Assembly: GCA_022695795.1 (NCBI GenBank) | Contig: MU404061.1 | Span: forward strand, 434,001-498,000 | From: Biscogniauxia marginata | Lineage: Eukaryota > Ascomycota > Sordariomycetes > Xylariales > Xylariaceae | Length of the DNA stretch: 64,000 nt | Direction: 5' to 3' | Shown: piece after piece, positions 49,624-60,993 of the stretch | Layout: each line of letters opens with the position of its first letter | Position numbering within the stretch: the stretch's first letter is position 1 | The notes under the pieces: generated by a model | Database searches by the model: none | What the model saw: only the letters and a program-made list of their open reading frames with translations | What the model was told of the DNA's origin: nothing | Made by a program: the position numbers and the translations under genes

Positions 49624-50364
49624 ATGGAAGATCTCCGCGACGCAGAGAAAACAGTCAGCACCTTCGCAGCGCTCATCGACCGGCTTCGACCGGACAAGCC
49701 CGTCCAGACAGGCGCGGAAATATCGGAACTAGAGGCGCAGCTTGCCAGACGCAACAACTCGAACGGATCACAGAAGAGCTCCCGGAGCTCGAAGAGCCCC
49801 AAGGGAGGACGAGTGCACTGGAGGTCCCGCAAAAACCACTGGGAGGAGTCGATCGAGGGCTGGCTCTGGAATGAGCTCGAGAAGCCGCAGAGCGAGGTCG
49901 CCCAGCAATACCGGGTGGACCAGACGGCGCTCAAGGAATTCATCAGCTCGCCCGAGATGATGGAGATGGGCAGCGAGTTCGCTCGGCACTACGGGACCTA
50001 CGCAGGCGAGAAGTCGTTCTGGGTGGCCGAGGACCTGTACTTCGACCTCCAGTCGGTCAAGCAGGGCGACACGGACGCATCGAGATGGACCCGAGCCAAG
50101 GTCTACAAGGAGGAGTGGGATCTGGCAGACCACCTCGTGCGCTTCGTGCTGCTGGCCGAGAACTGCCGCCTGCGCGCCAACAAGGATGAGTGGAACAAGT
50201 GGGAGTGGAATTTCGCGGTCAAGGTCGGCTTCTACCTCAGCATCCTGCGATGCTACACCGTCAGGGAAGCCAAGCAGCGCCAGCTGGCCCGGAGCCTAGC
50301 ACACTCAAGACAGACATCACAGAGCAGTAAGCATTCTCGACAAGATAGGGGCTCGCCAGCATAA
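49624..50364 (+). CDS. Conserved-looking fungal protein of unknown function
   Basis: Single exon of 246 aa starting at the only suitable ATG after a long pyrimidine-rich leader. The sequence is soluble. The N-terminus (aa 1-40) is helical, followed by a basic Ser/Lys-rich linker (aa 43-67). A compact Trp- and Glu-rich domain (aa 68-220) has repeated aromatic-charged segments (HWEESIEGWLWNELEK, EWDLADHLVRFVLLAENC, EWNKWEWNFAVKVGFYLSILRCY), and the tail is basic and Ser-rich. I recognise no domain. High GC and strong codon bias separate it from its surroundings and support translation. Confidence 0.75.
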   Translation: MEDLRDAEKTVSTFAALIDRLRPDKPVQTGAEISELEAQLARRNNSNGSQKSSRSSKSPKGGRVHWRSRKNHWEESIEGWLWNELEKPQSEVAQQYRVDQTALKEFISSPEMMEMGSEFARHYGTYAGEKSFWVAEDLYFDLQSVKQGDTDASRWTRAKVYKEEWDLADHLVRFVLLAENCRLRANKDEWNKWEWNFAVKVGFYLSILRCYTVREAKQRQLARSLAHSRQTSQSSKHSRQDRGSPA

Positions 50365-50669
50365 TGAAAAGGGGTTGAGGGGTTGAAGGGGTGGGGGGAA
50401 GAAGGCTACGGACTCGCTCGGGCCACTTCGATGATGGAGAGAGGGCAGCAGCAGCAGAGGAAGAAAGACAAAGACCAAGAAGAAGAAGAAGAATGTTTGA
50501 TGACTGACGAAAGAACTAGTCTACCCGCACAAGCCAGAGGCACTGGCGAAACCACCGGCGCAGATCCCACCACGTAAACGAGGACGGCTCCTGGTCCGGA
50601 CCTTTAACATCGGGCGGACGAGCTGAGAGACGGGAACTCTCTCCCCCCCCGTCGTCGACCGAGCAAGGG

Positions 50670-50705
50670 AATACCTACCTACCTACCCACCCACCTACCC
50701 AACCT
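50670..50705. repeat. TACC/CACC tetranucleotide microsatellite
   Basis: About nine units of acct, then accc, next to a C-run. Confidence 0.8.
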
Positions 50706-51149
50706 ATCTCATAATGTGTAAGGAATTCTAAAAAAAACAAAATTCATCAATAGGCATGCCGACGCATATTCATTTTCCATATGTTGTTTCGGGAATTTCT
50801 TTCTTTTTTTCTTCTTTTTTTTCTCTCGGTAGGAAATGGTAGGGTTAAGAGTTTTTTTTTCGCATTAGAGGAAAGGAAAGGAACGGAAAGGGTATTAGGA
50901 TGTTTTGATATTATGTTGGTTTGTTCGTTGGAATTTGATCGACTGACTAGCTGACTGACTGAGTGACTGTAAAGCATAAGAAAAATAAAATAAAATAAAA
51001 TGGAATGGTAAATTGATATTGAGGTGTTCCCTGCGTTGCGGAAACAAGGTGAAGTGAAACGCACTAATACTAGAAACATACATCCTCTAGGTACAGTACA
51101 GTGGTCATTTAGTGCTCTTTGTTGGGGAAGTTAGCGCCCCGATGAATTG

Positions 51150-51345
51150 ATCCTACCTAGGTATTGTTGGTATGTACTTTAGGCAGGTACCTTTCCTGTC
51201 TTACCTAGGTTAGTGTGGAGAACTGTGGCTTGTGGTTTACCTTAGGTAGCCACACCCACTGTTTCGTGTTTGGATCTTACCTAAGATGAAACAATGCACC
51301 TGAGGCAGGTACATACCTAAGGTTAGGTAACTCCCTAGGTTTCGT
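51150..51345. promoter_or_regulatory. Dense cluster of TTACCTAGG / CCTTAGGTA-type palindromes
   Basis: At least seven near-palindromic copies in 200 bases: ctacctaggta, ggcaggtacct, ttacctaggtta, taccttaggtagc, ttacctaagat, gtacatacctaaggttaggtaa and ccctaggt. They sit 170-370 bases before the 2EXR start codon, and the same motif family precedes the proline-rich gene. This suggests binding sites for a shared regulator, or a hairpin-forming array. Confidence 0.5.
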
Positions 51346-51516
51346 CACGCCGTCGCGTTTTCAACCTCTACTTCGCCGTTCCTTTCCACTTCACTCCAGG
51401 AATCATTCACCTTCCTCATTCGATTCATCCTATTTCTCATCTAAAAATTGGTAGTACATATCATTGACACCTACCAATTAAAGCTGTCGGGGTTACCTAT
51501 TAACACTTTGCCTCCC

Positions 51517-53304
51517 ATGTCGGACGAATCTGATCGCGAAGACCACATGGCGTCTGAGCGCGATGATGAACTTGACGAGTACGGCTCCGATGAATCTGGG
51601 TCTGAGGCTACCAATGAATTGCTGGACGTGGAAGCCGTCGAGTCGGACGGCCAGTCCGACGACGAAACGGCTGACTACTTCGATGACGCTGAGCCGTGCT
51701 TCTTCCACCAATTCTGCCTCCTGCCTATTGAGCTCCGTCAGCGCGTCTGGGAATTCTTCGACCCGAACCTCACGTCTAAGGCGCGGGTTCTTGAAGTGGC
51801 CGCTTTATCTTCTCCCGAGGAGCTTTGGCCTGGCGCGACATTAGAGCAGCAGACTGAGCCGGCAAGGACAATGCTGGCCATCCACAAGGAGAGTCGCGAT
51901 CTAGTGCTAAAACACTACCCCGATACTTTTCATCTACACAGCGGGAGAACTATAGTACATTTTAATGGCGAACGGGATATCATACTGTTGTATGGTCCAA
52001 ATCTGTCCGGCCTCCTCCGAAGCTTGCTGCAAAGGACTATTCTGCCGGCAAACCTCAAAAATATCGCCTTTGACTGGAACCAGGACGAGCCCCCCGATTC
52101 TGCAGTTGCTGTAGATATGATGGCGTTGGAGGCCGAATTTTCGGTGAGGATTTATTGCTGTCATGATGCTTGCACGTTTGCCTCTCGTGAACTGCAGCAC
52201 TTCGTATCAGATTCGGCGCGTAAATTCTACGCGCAGACCAGGGAGGAAGAATCGGGTCTCGGGGAAGACGCGGAGTATATGTACTGCTGGCATGATCGCC
52301 AAGTAGATGAGGACTCTACCGAGGAAACCCCCAAACTGAGAAATATGGTCAAGTTCTCATTTGGGGAGGGCCTAAGGCGTTATGACAAAATAAAAAACGC
52401 GATGTTAATGGAAGGTGCGTGGGAGGATAAGTGGGAGTCCAGTGAGTCTGGCTCTGAATCTGGAAGCGAACCTGACGAATACGAAATCGATGGGTTTGTC
52501 GTCGACAGCGAGTCAGAAGAAGGTGAGGGATCAGGCGATGACGAGGTTGAAGACGGAGACGGAGACATGGGAGGCGAGCCTGGGCTCGATGACAATGTGT
52601 CGTCCTTTAATGGATTCTCCCCTCTTCACGACGAGGACTCTGATCTAAGAAACGGCGATGACTTACCAGTCGCCCATTTCTCCAGCCTCGAACCGGAATC
52701 TCCTCGAACGGACGATTCAGATGCGCCGGACTCGGAAGCGCAGCCCGCCCGGATGACTAATAGATCTAAGCGGCGCATTTTGTCTTCTGACGACGAAGAC
52801 GGCTCCGAGGACGGACATGACGACGAACCGGTGAAGCACGCGCGACCCAACAAACGGGCACGTGTCGTCCTTTCTGACTCGGAAGACGAGGGCGAAGCGG
52901 ATGAAGATGATCGACCAATTCGGAACGGTGGGGACGCCCGCGAGGAAGACGAGACATCCCAAGCGAGTTCTGATTCTGACGAGGAAGAGGATGAAGAAGA
53001 AGATTCCGACGAAGAACCCGTGAAGGCGAAGCCGCTGAGCCTGCTGGATAAACTCCGCCAGTTCCGCTCCGATAACCCGATATCGCCCTCCGGGTCCGAC
53101 GATGGATCGGTTGCCTCGGCGGGTTTAGATGGCGCACGTCCCAGCGGAGGGAAATTTCAGGATTATTCTGATCGTTATGATGATGATGATGACGATGACG
53201 AAGACGACGGCATGGATGCGGGAGAGGAGGATGGCTTGGTCGCCGATATGGCTGAGGAAGACTTTAATGATGAGGATGAGGGTGAGGGTGAGAGTGGTTG
53301 GTGA
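51517..53304 (+). CDS. 2EXR-domain protein with long acidic tail
   Basis: The first ATG of the open frame is at 51517, giving 595 aa. An acidic leader (aa 1-60) is followed by a 2EXR domain (PF20150, about aa 61-175). It begins FFHQFCLLPIELRQRVWEFF, contains PARTMLAIHKESRDLVLKHYP, and ends near NGERDIILLYG. 2EXR proteins are abundant and poorly understood in filamentous fungi. The C-terminal 300 residues are highly acidic (DEED, DSDEEE and poly-Asp runs) with short basic patches (SKRRILSSDDED, PNKRARVVLSDSEDE) that look like nuclear-localisation and casein-kinase-2 sites. This resembles histone-chaperone-type acidic tails, so a nuclear role is inferred. No catalytic motif is seen. Confidence 0.85.
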   Translation: MSDESDREDHMASERDDELDEYGSDESGSEATNELLDVEAVESDGQSDDETADYFDDAEPCFFHQFCLLPIELRQRVWEFFDPNLTSKARVLEVAALSSPEELWPGATLEQQTEPARTMLAIHKESRDLVLKHYPDTFHLHSGRTIVHFNGERDIILLYGPNLSGLLRSLLQRTILPANLKNIAFDWNQDEPPDSAVAVDMMALEAEFSVRIYCCHDACTFASRELQHFVSDSARKFYAQTREEESGLGEDAEYMYCWHDRQVDEDSTEETPKLRNMVKFSFGEGLRRYDKIKNAMLMEGAWEDKWESSESGSESGSEPDEYEIDGFVVDSESEEGEGSGDDEVEDGDGDMGGEPGLDDNVSSFNGFSPLHDEDSDLRNGDDLPVAHFSSLEPESPRTDDSDAPDSEAQPARMTNRSKRRILSSDDEDGSEDGHDDEPVKHARPNKRARVVLSDSEDEGEADEDDRPIRNGGDAREEDETSQASSDSDEEEDEEEDSDEEPVKAKPLSLLDKLRQFRSDNPISPSGSDDGSVASAGLDGARPSGGKFQDYSDRYDDDDDDDEDDGMDAGEEDGLVADMAEEDFNDEDEGEGESGW

Positions 53305-55112
53305 AAACAACATCACATCATTGCATACTCCGCACTCCTCCAAAGTTGGAAGGTCGTTAAAGGATTACGAGCCGCGAAATGACACGACGTCGATCTGAGG
53401 ATATTGTTGGATGCATGTTCGGGATTTTTTTTTCAACTTTTTTTTTTTCTCTTTCAACGCGTTGAGTTATCGAAATCGCGTTAGTTACTAAGTCAGGAAT
53501 GGCCTGGCCCAAGGTGGAATTAGGCTCGGGGTAACGGGCAAGCGTCAAAACCATATAATATAATGAACTTCATTGGGAGATGATACCATTATACCCCCCT
53601 TAATAGCAAACTTATTTTTAATTCACGGGTGCTTTGATTTCCTATCATGTTTAATATACTTATGAAAAAGGCGTGTTATTTTGAACACCCGGCGAATCTG
53701 TTGCCGTGAGCGCGTCTCGCTTGCTGATTTCCCTTATGGCTGTCGACGAGTCTTTTACTTCGCGAATGGATAGTATACTTAGGATCTGAAGTCAAGAGTA
53801 ATGCAGCCTACCTATTACCACGATCTACTTGTCTCTATGGTGTGACTTCGTTTCTACTAATGACGGGAGATCCCGTTTTAACGGTATATATATGGAGAGT
53901 CTAGGGAGGGAGCGGATGTTTAAACTAGTCTAATAAGGGGTGGTGGGGAAGAAGCAGACAGGTGGATATTACATAGAAGGAAGGCTGTTGGTATAGCGGT
54001 AACTAGGATAGGCCCTTCGCCTGAAAAGGGGTTTTTTTTTCTCGCTCAAGTCACACGAGCCCTCGGATCTTTTGGGGCGCTTTTAGTGATAGGGCTAGGT
54101 TATCCTGTGTCATGGCTAGGCTGTTAACCGATGCGTGACGATACAATAGAAGAGTTGAGCGACGGAGGGATGAAGATACTAGTAGGAACTTATCTCATGA
54201 ATAGGCAAGAAGGGAATATAAATATAAGCAGTTTTTAGGTAGAACCGGTTTCGTCTATGGTGGGTACTTATTAAGCTTCCCTGCACTCACATCAGTTCAA
54301 GTATTAGTTAAGATAGTTTTCTGGTCGTCATGAGCATATCTGGAATGGGCAAGCAAAGGACTTTGCATTGATGCTGTACCTACTCCAACCTGTCCCTTGG
54401 TTCTGCTGTATGCTAGATTTGTTTAGTCTCTAGGTGAACAGTTAGGTATAGCTACATCCCCAGCAGTTAACTACTTCAAGCTGCCGCTGGACCCGCTGAC
54501 GCACTCGGTCTTGAATTACTGGCAGAGTTCTGAGGGCCATATATCGCAGCACTACTCTATTAGAAGAACTCATGGTAGTCTGAGGTATTAGATATTGGTA
54601 CTGGATTGTTGCAGGCCGAGGGGGAGGGAGGTAGAAAGGGAAGGGGGGGGGGTACCCGCGAGGAGAAATGCTACAGAGATAATTTTGATGAAGCTGTATG
54701 AGAAGGGTTTGCTATATATACACTGAGATATGTATGTGGAAACACCATATTACATACGCCTTTACAGAGTAATAAAAGACCATGAAAGGCCAAACTTGCG
54801 CTTAGCTATGAAATAGTATTCTAGCTACGGGATGGCTATTGGACCCGTTGCCATTATACACGATTACGAACACAATAATACGTCACTCGTTGGGGGCAAA
54901 GGTACCGAGGAAATTTTTAAAAAACTTGCCATTGAATACCAATATATTTTTATGATGAGCGTTGCAGATATCCCGAAAGGAATTGTCAAACCATGGATTC
55001 CGCTGATATAGGTAGAAGTATTCGAAATAAATTAAATAGAGAGTAACGAAACGAACAAAACAATCCTTGTGAACTTGGGAATACACTAGAGAGTGAGTTA
55101 CTCTCAACCTTA
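53305..55112. other. Intergenic region between convergent 2EXR and HET genes
   Basis: 1.8 kb with T-runs and G-runs and no supportable gene. Confidence 0.5.
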
Positions 55113-57469
55113 CTAACCAATATGAAATTCTTCCACTTTGAGTTCTCGAAATTCTTCAATCCGTGGTTGATGAATTACTTCACCATGCATGATTCCGTGG
55201 ACATAACTAAGGAGCAGAAGTGTGAGCGGAGTGACCTAGATGCAGATGATATGCGATGATATCTAGCTACTCACCTTTCACCTACTAGGTGGTATAATCC
55301 AAAATCTCTCATGATGAACGGAGCTTTGCCACCAAATAGCACCACGACATGGTCGCCCTTTTGAGCGGAAGCCGGGGCCAAGCCAATCAACCCTTTGGCT
55401 GTTTTGAAAAACCTTCGTCCGACCATCGGCCCCATATGAAGTGTGGCCTTTTTCATAGCCTCGAAATCATCTTCAGCGGATGGGGGGAAGTATGGGAACC
55501 ATTCGAGTTTACCGTTTTTTGGCGGTATCCTATATCTAGACATAGTCTCACCTAGGCGTACCTCCAGTGTATTGTCCATCAGGATAGTCCTCCACCAGGC
55601 CTCGCGCATCGGCTGACCGGTATACTGATAGCAGCATTCTTTCGATAAATCCGCGATTCCTTTCCATTGAGATAAGACTTCGCCAACGACCTTCAACTCT
55701 TGTTGACGCCCTAGATAAACGTCGCAAATAACCTCAATTGTGTCCACATTAATACCATCTAGAACCAATACCTGGGCGTCATCCTGGAGAACGATAGGAG
55801 TGGCTTCAAGGCTTAGGGGCGCGTCGTACATGGCATCGAACGACCCTATATGACCAGCGTTGCCGCAGAATGCGATGGCCTGGTACCTTACGTCCGTGCC
55901 GAACCGCTGACCATCTCGCCAATCAGGTACCCAACTGGGCAACCAGTGCACGCGAGAGATGTCTAAGAAGTCTCTTACCGGCCGTGTGGCTATAGACAGT
56001 ATGTCTAAATTACGATGTTTTTGGAGAAAGTGGACCGCTACCTTGGTGTATACCTCGGCAGTATTCAAGGTGTAATCCGGGTTTAAGGCGTCTCTGTCTG
56101 GGTCTTGATCAGATATAAGACCATAAAAACCAAAGATAATGTCCCTGGGGTCTGATGATGCCGACTCGCAAAACTCACTGAGCAGGCTAAGCACCGGCTC
56201 CCTACGGAATCCCCCTTTCCAGTTGAAAAGTTTCTGGACGTCCCTAAGAGTTTGAAAGAACTCATGGTAAAATCGAGCCCCCGCATCTTGAAATGCTTGT
56301 GAGACAACAGGGATGATAGACGCGTCAAGAAAAACGAACAAGAGGCACACAAAATGATCGGGTAACAAGCTGCGTTGACCACATTGGAAAAGTACATTCT
56401 TTCCAAGGATGAATTCCTGTACACACCAGACACGTCTAAACCAAGGCCGGCTTAGCAGACGATGAACTGCCGTGAGAGAAGATGTGAGCTTATTCAAATT
56501 TTGTTCGTAGTGATGACTTCCAGTCCCGGACGGATCTGGTATAGGCAGGAGACGCAAAAAGTCGAGCGCGTCGCTGCTGTATTCGGACTCCGGCCCCAGC
56601 CACACGATCACTCTTTGAGCGCTCCCGTAAATGAGACCCATCTGTTGAACTTGAGCGTTTCGCTCTGTCACATCGTTCTGGTTGATACACATAGAATCTA
56701 TCCACAGCACACGATATGTATCTCGGTAACGGAGATTTCTCAGAGCTGACTCTAGGTTCTCGGTGGCCTGGAATTGCCGATTGTTGACTGTGATGGATTT
56801 TCGCCTCGATGAATCACCCCATACATACGAGAGGGCCTCATACTTGTCAGTGTCGCTTCTACTCAATGTACTGTTACAGAGCTTGCATATGATATCGGCA
56901 TGCCTCTCTGCTGAAGGTAGTAATACCACAAGTCGAATAGCCGATGGATCCCGCAGTAAGGTGAGATACGGATATGGGTTTGGGGCCGGGATGATGGTCG
57001 TCCTTGTGTCTGTCTGCGCCTTCAGTTGTATCATTTCCTGGACGGCTAACTCTCGGATTTCCTCTCTGCACCATGATCGCAATTGCCTCACTTGCTGACG
57101 CCACATTATGGAGTGCGGCTCGTCATGAACGTTAAACCTTGTATAAAGCCCGCTCATGAATAGCCAAAACTTTGCTGCGTTATGAGCTGCCCAGTGGATA
57201 TCGTTGACCTCACTTAAACTTCCATCGTCGAAGCGCCGTTTGACAGCCACTCTCCGTCCTAAGTCGTCGACATAAGATCCACTGTTATCTAGGACAGCCT
57301 GCCATCGTTGCTCGAAGTCACGTCGTTTAATAAGTTTGGGTGGTTCTTGAGGTGTGTGTCCGTTCCAGAATGGCGATGTCTGCGTCATGAAACACCATAT
57401 GTTTGCCACTAAGTCGACGTCTGATTCCCACACAATGTGGAACGGCCTCGTTGGCCCTGGCCCTGGCAT
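55113..57469 (-). CDS. HET-domain (heterokaryon incompatibility) protein
   Basis: Two exons, 57469-55275 and 55206-55113 (68-nt intron), give 762 aa. The first ATG, at 57469, was chosen; the open frame starts further upstream only with a non-ATG codon. The HET domain (PF06985, about aa 206-355) shows YEALSYVWGD (Tyr210), LRYRDTYRVLWIDSMCINQND and QVQQMGLIYGSAQRVIVWLGPE. The C-terminal exon restores the usual HET ending, LVGESYVHGIMHGE. The N-terminal 200 aa are not recognised. HET proteins can trigger cell death on non-self recognition, but many are of unknown function. It is divergent from the AAA ATPase 1.3 kb away. Confidence 0.93.
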
Positions 57470-58761
57470 AGCCTTGAAGACGGTAACATAAACGGATCGG
57501 AAAACGCTCGGTAATACGCCGCACACACAAAGCCTTCACTGCTTATATCCGGTTGGATATGGCTTTGGGTGCAGCAAATGGCTCAATCGGTGTGTATTTG
57601 GTATTGTTGTTGATCGAGTGTTTAGTCTTATTATTTGAATTTTAGGCTGAGGAGCAGGATGGGCTAGGCAGGTACATCTGCCTTGTCAGATATTGCGCTC
57701 AATCTATCTAGACTAAGGGGGGTGCATCATGTTATTCACTTTTTTTATCCTAAGCGCTCTTGTCAACGGCCAAATATTGGTATACAATGTTCAGGTGTCC
57801 TGAATAGCAACGGACGCGTTATGGCTGTGAGCAGCGTATTGGGTGCTTGGCTTTCTACCCTATTGGCACCATGACCCAGAAATGGGTCAGGTAAAGTACA
57901 CTGCCCTGCCAGCACCCACCCTGTCTGACGGCTGAGTCTGCCTAGGCTGAGCCTGCCTATGGTTGCTTCGGTCGCCAAGTCCTAATATAACCTGTTGACT
58001 GCTGCTGGTATTATACATTACTTACCGCTGAAACCACATGGTTTGAGATGTATAGGCTATGTTCCAAATACCATGGATGTTGTTTCTGATATCGTTTTAT
58101 TTGAGGTGAGTATACTCGGTTTGTATTCGTTTAGATTTTTTCCATACAGGCTTATAGTAAACATACTGTGATAACTACCAACTACACAGTGTTATCTTGA
58201 ATTCAGCCCCGTTACCAACACCATCGGCAAATTATATAAAACTTAAGGATCGGAGTCTGCCTCGGTGGAGGTGGTTGCCTAACAATGCCTAACGAGGCTA
58301 TGGTTCCGCAGCTGTGACGTTGGAACTTTCTGATATCAACGATTACTGGGGTATCGAAAGCCTGGTAAGTGGCTAGCTGACACTTGCATTTACCTTACGC
58401 CTTGCCTCCTATTTGGCATTCCGGAGCCGCGGAGTCTTTGGGTATTAGTGCTGCATCTTGGCTATGTTTGTCTACGTTGCCATGTAGCAGTGCCACAACT
58501 TAATTGGGGCAGTCGTTGGGCACCAGGAAGATTTCGTTGATTACAGGTTGGTATGTGAAGTTGCTTAACTGGTAAGCCAGCTGAGCCGATCTTGCTGCCA
58601 AGAAATCACTCAACAATCTATAGCTAACCATTAACCATTTGCGTAAAGTCAGATTTCAAGACCGGCAGCACGTTTTTATAAAAGCTTGCCGTAGACAACC
58701 CGATCCTAATCTTTTAGGTCATCATCCATTCAACAATTACTCTTCAAGTACTATTAGCATC
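57470..58761. other. Divergent intergenic region between the HET and AAA genes
   Basis: 1.3 kb holding the promoters of both flanking genes. No other gene seen. Confidence 0.5.
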
Positions 58762-60993
58762 ATGGCTGAAAGCTCATCCAACACGAGGGCCCCACTTCTT
58801 GAGGAAGTCCTAGCAGGACTGCATCTAGAACACCGTAACCCATCAACCGAGAGTGTCGAGATGGCACCCCCCCAGAGCAGCGGTTCACTCTGCGAGACAA
58901 AAATTCTCTACGAAGGTCGAAGCAAATGCAACTGTTGCATTAACTGGGTAGAGCAATATCCCGAGGACATCAAAGAATCGGCCGAAGAAACATCGGACGC
59001 CAAGCGCTACGCTATACTTTGCCGAGTCCAGAAAGCCCACGGAGATAGTAAGAAGCCGCTAGAGCTACACTCGATTGTTGTTCAGAGCCCACTACTAAAG
59101 TCGGTTCTTGGAGATGTCTTTACCGGATATCCTGGCATCACTACAACTTTGGAGGAAGTCAAGTTCTGCGCGCCTTTCTGGGAATTTTTCTATCGTTGGC
59201 AAGCTCTTACAAAAGCGCAGGATACTCACGAGTCTGATGCTTTAGAACATATCCGCCTGCTGTTGAACACGTTGACTTCTCAACTTGGCAATATTCACAG
59301 CATTGCTAAGGACCTAGCTCAGAACAATGTGATCACATATGATTTCTTGTGGACACTATTCCCGCCAGGCACCCTGGTCTATTCCCGCTTGCATGATCGG
59401 GATTGTCTTTTAGAAGTAAAAAAGACAAAGTACAATGAGAATGGCATCCAGGTCTATCACTTGCAGTGCAGATGCGTTAAGTGGGATGGCGAGAACTTCG
59501 GCTGGAAGACCAAACACATACTTATTTCAAAGTTCTCTGGCACACTGCCCATCCAGGATCTGAGAGCATACCCAATCACATACCACAAAATACCAAAGTA
59601 TATCCAGTCGAAGTTGTTGGAGAGAGGGCACAAGTATGCCTCTCTTAGAAGTTGGCACCATAAAGCCTACCGGGGTATCATTAAGGTGTCCGGCAAGTCG
59701 TTTTTTGGCTCAGACAAATTACACGTAAGTATTTCGAAAAGCCCCCCAAAACTTAGCATTCTCACCATTTGTAATAGATCAATGAGCGAGTGATTGTTGA
59801 TGCCGAGGCATTCGCCCAGCACATAAGATCATCTACAGATCTAGAGCCTCTTGGGGAAAACGAGCAGGATATTTCCGACCGACTTCTTATGCTATGTAGT
59901 CCGATCGTGAAGGCGTATGGCTTGAGAACGAAATGTTGGGGTAAGTCTGGTGCTGAGTGAAGATTCACTTGCACATTGTTCAATCAGCACTCACATATAA
60001 TAGGCAAGGTTTATGTGGATGGAATCTCCGATATTAAGTGGGATGAGAATGCCTTTCATAACCTTGTGCTGGAAAACGAAACTAAGCGACTTATTGAGTC
60101 GTTTGTTTCAGCGCAAATGAAACAAAGTTGCTCTCCAGTATTTGATGATATTGTTGAGGGTAAAGGTACTTGATGAACCCCATGCTGACGGCAAAACTTA
60201 TACTAACATGATATAAAAGGACAAGGAATGATACTATTGCTTACTGGGGAACCCGGTGTTGGAAAAACACTCACAGCTGAAACTGGTACGCGACACCTCC
60301 AATTCCTTTCCCCTTATCCAAGGTGTGTTTACTGATGTGTAGAATGGCAGTCGCCGAGAAGGCCTGCCGCCCATTATACATGGTTAGCGCGAGTGAGCTC
60401 GGTACATCTAGCCATACAGTAGAGCGGGGCCTCACAAAGATTCTCGACCTCGCCTATTGATGGAATGCCGTCCTCCTGCTAGACGAGAGCGACGTGTTCC
60501 TCGAGCAGCGCACTTCCGATAACCTTGAGCGGAACCAGCTGGTGTCAGGTAGGCGCTGAGAGGGCCCTATTGTCTTTGCTCAGCCTGCGTCTCAATCACT
60601 ATAGGTGGCTAACCAATCATGGATACAGTCTTCCTTCGGATGCTTGAATACTACCGTGGGATCCTGTTCCTCACCACCAACCGCCTGTCTGTCTTTGACA
60701 TAGCGTTTCAGTCGCGGATTCATCTCACACTTCACTACCACAGCCTGGATCACGTGTCGCGCCGGAAAATATGGCAAGTCCTGCTCGGGCATGCTCAGGC
60801 GGACTCGGGCCTCTCTAAAGAGGACCTCGTCGCTCTGGCTGAAGAGCCAATAAACGGAAGACAGATCAAGAATGCAGTGAAAGCAGCGAAGCTGTTAGCT
60901 ATGGCTGACGATGTCACATTGAGTGTAAATCACATCAATACTGTACTTCGAGTTATGCGTAACGGGCGAAAACTAGGGGCTGCTGATTCCTGA
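58762..60993 (+). pseudogene. AAA ATPase with N-terminal DUF7025-like domain; in-frame stop codon
   Basis: Six exons close in one frame: 58762-59724, 59778-59940, 60004-60165, 60220-60285, 60351-60548 and 60629-60993, 638 codons. The N-terminal part (about aa 95-370) looks like the DUF7025 region of fungal AAA proteins (SPLLKSVLGDVFTGYPG, FPPGTLVYSRLHDRDCLLEV). The AAA core has Walker A GEPGVGKT (aa 439-446), TAETVAEKACRPLY, Walker B LLLDESD (aa 493-499), a sensor-1 region ILFLTTNR and a sensor-2-like INGRQIKNAVKAA. Codon 488 is TGA (60458-60460), between LDLAY and WNAVLLLDE. It breaks an otherwise continuous family match just before Walker B. A CGA-to-TGA change is the simplest cause; a sequencing error is possible. 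As written, the product would be a dead 487-aa fragment. Confidence 0.8.

Larger units (their letters stand above)
50365..51516. other. Intergenic region with TACC repeat and CCTAGG motif cluster
   Basis: 1.15 kb between two genes on the same strand. It contains A- and T-runs, the TACC microsatellite and a dense array of CCTAGG-type palindromes upstream of the 2EXR gene. Confidence 0.6.

Noticed and set aside
49768..50133. Leu/Val-rich minus-strand frame over the unknown 246-aa gene
   Set aside because: GC-driven antisense shadow; no motif and internal to a well-supported gene.
53980..54050. tRNA-like stretch (ggtatagcggtaactagga)
   Set aside because: It resembles an A-box, but there is no GGTTCGAnTCC B-box or complete cloverleaf.
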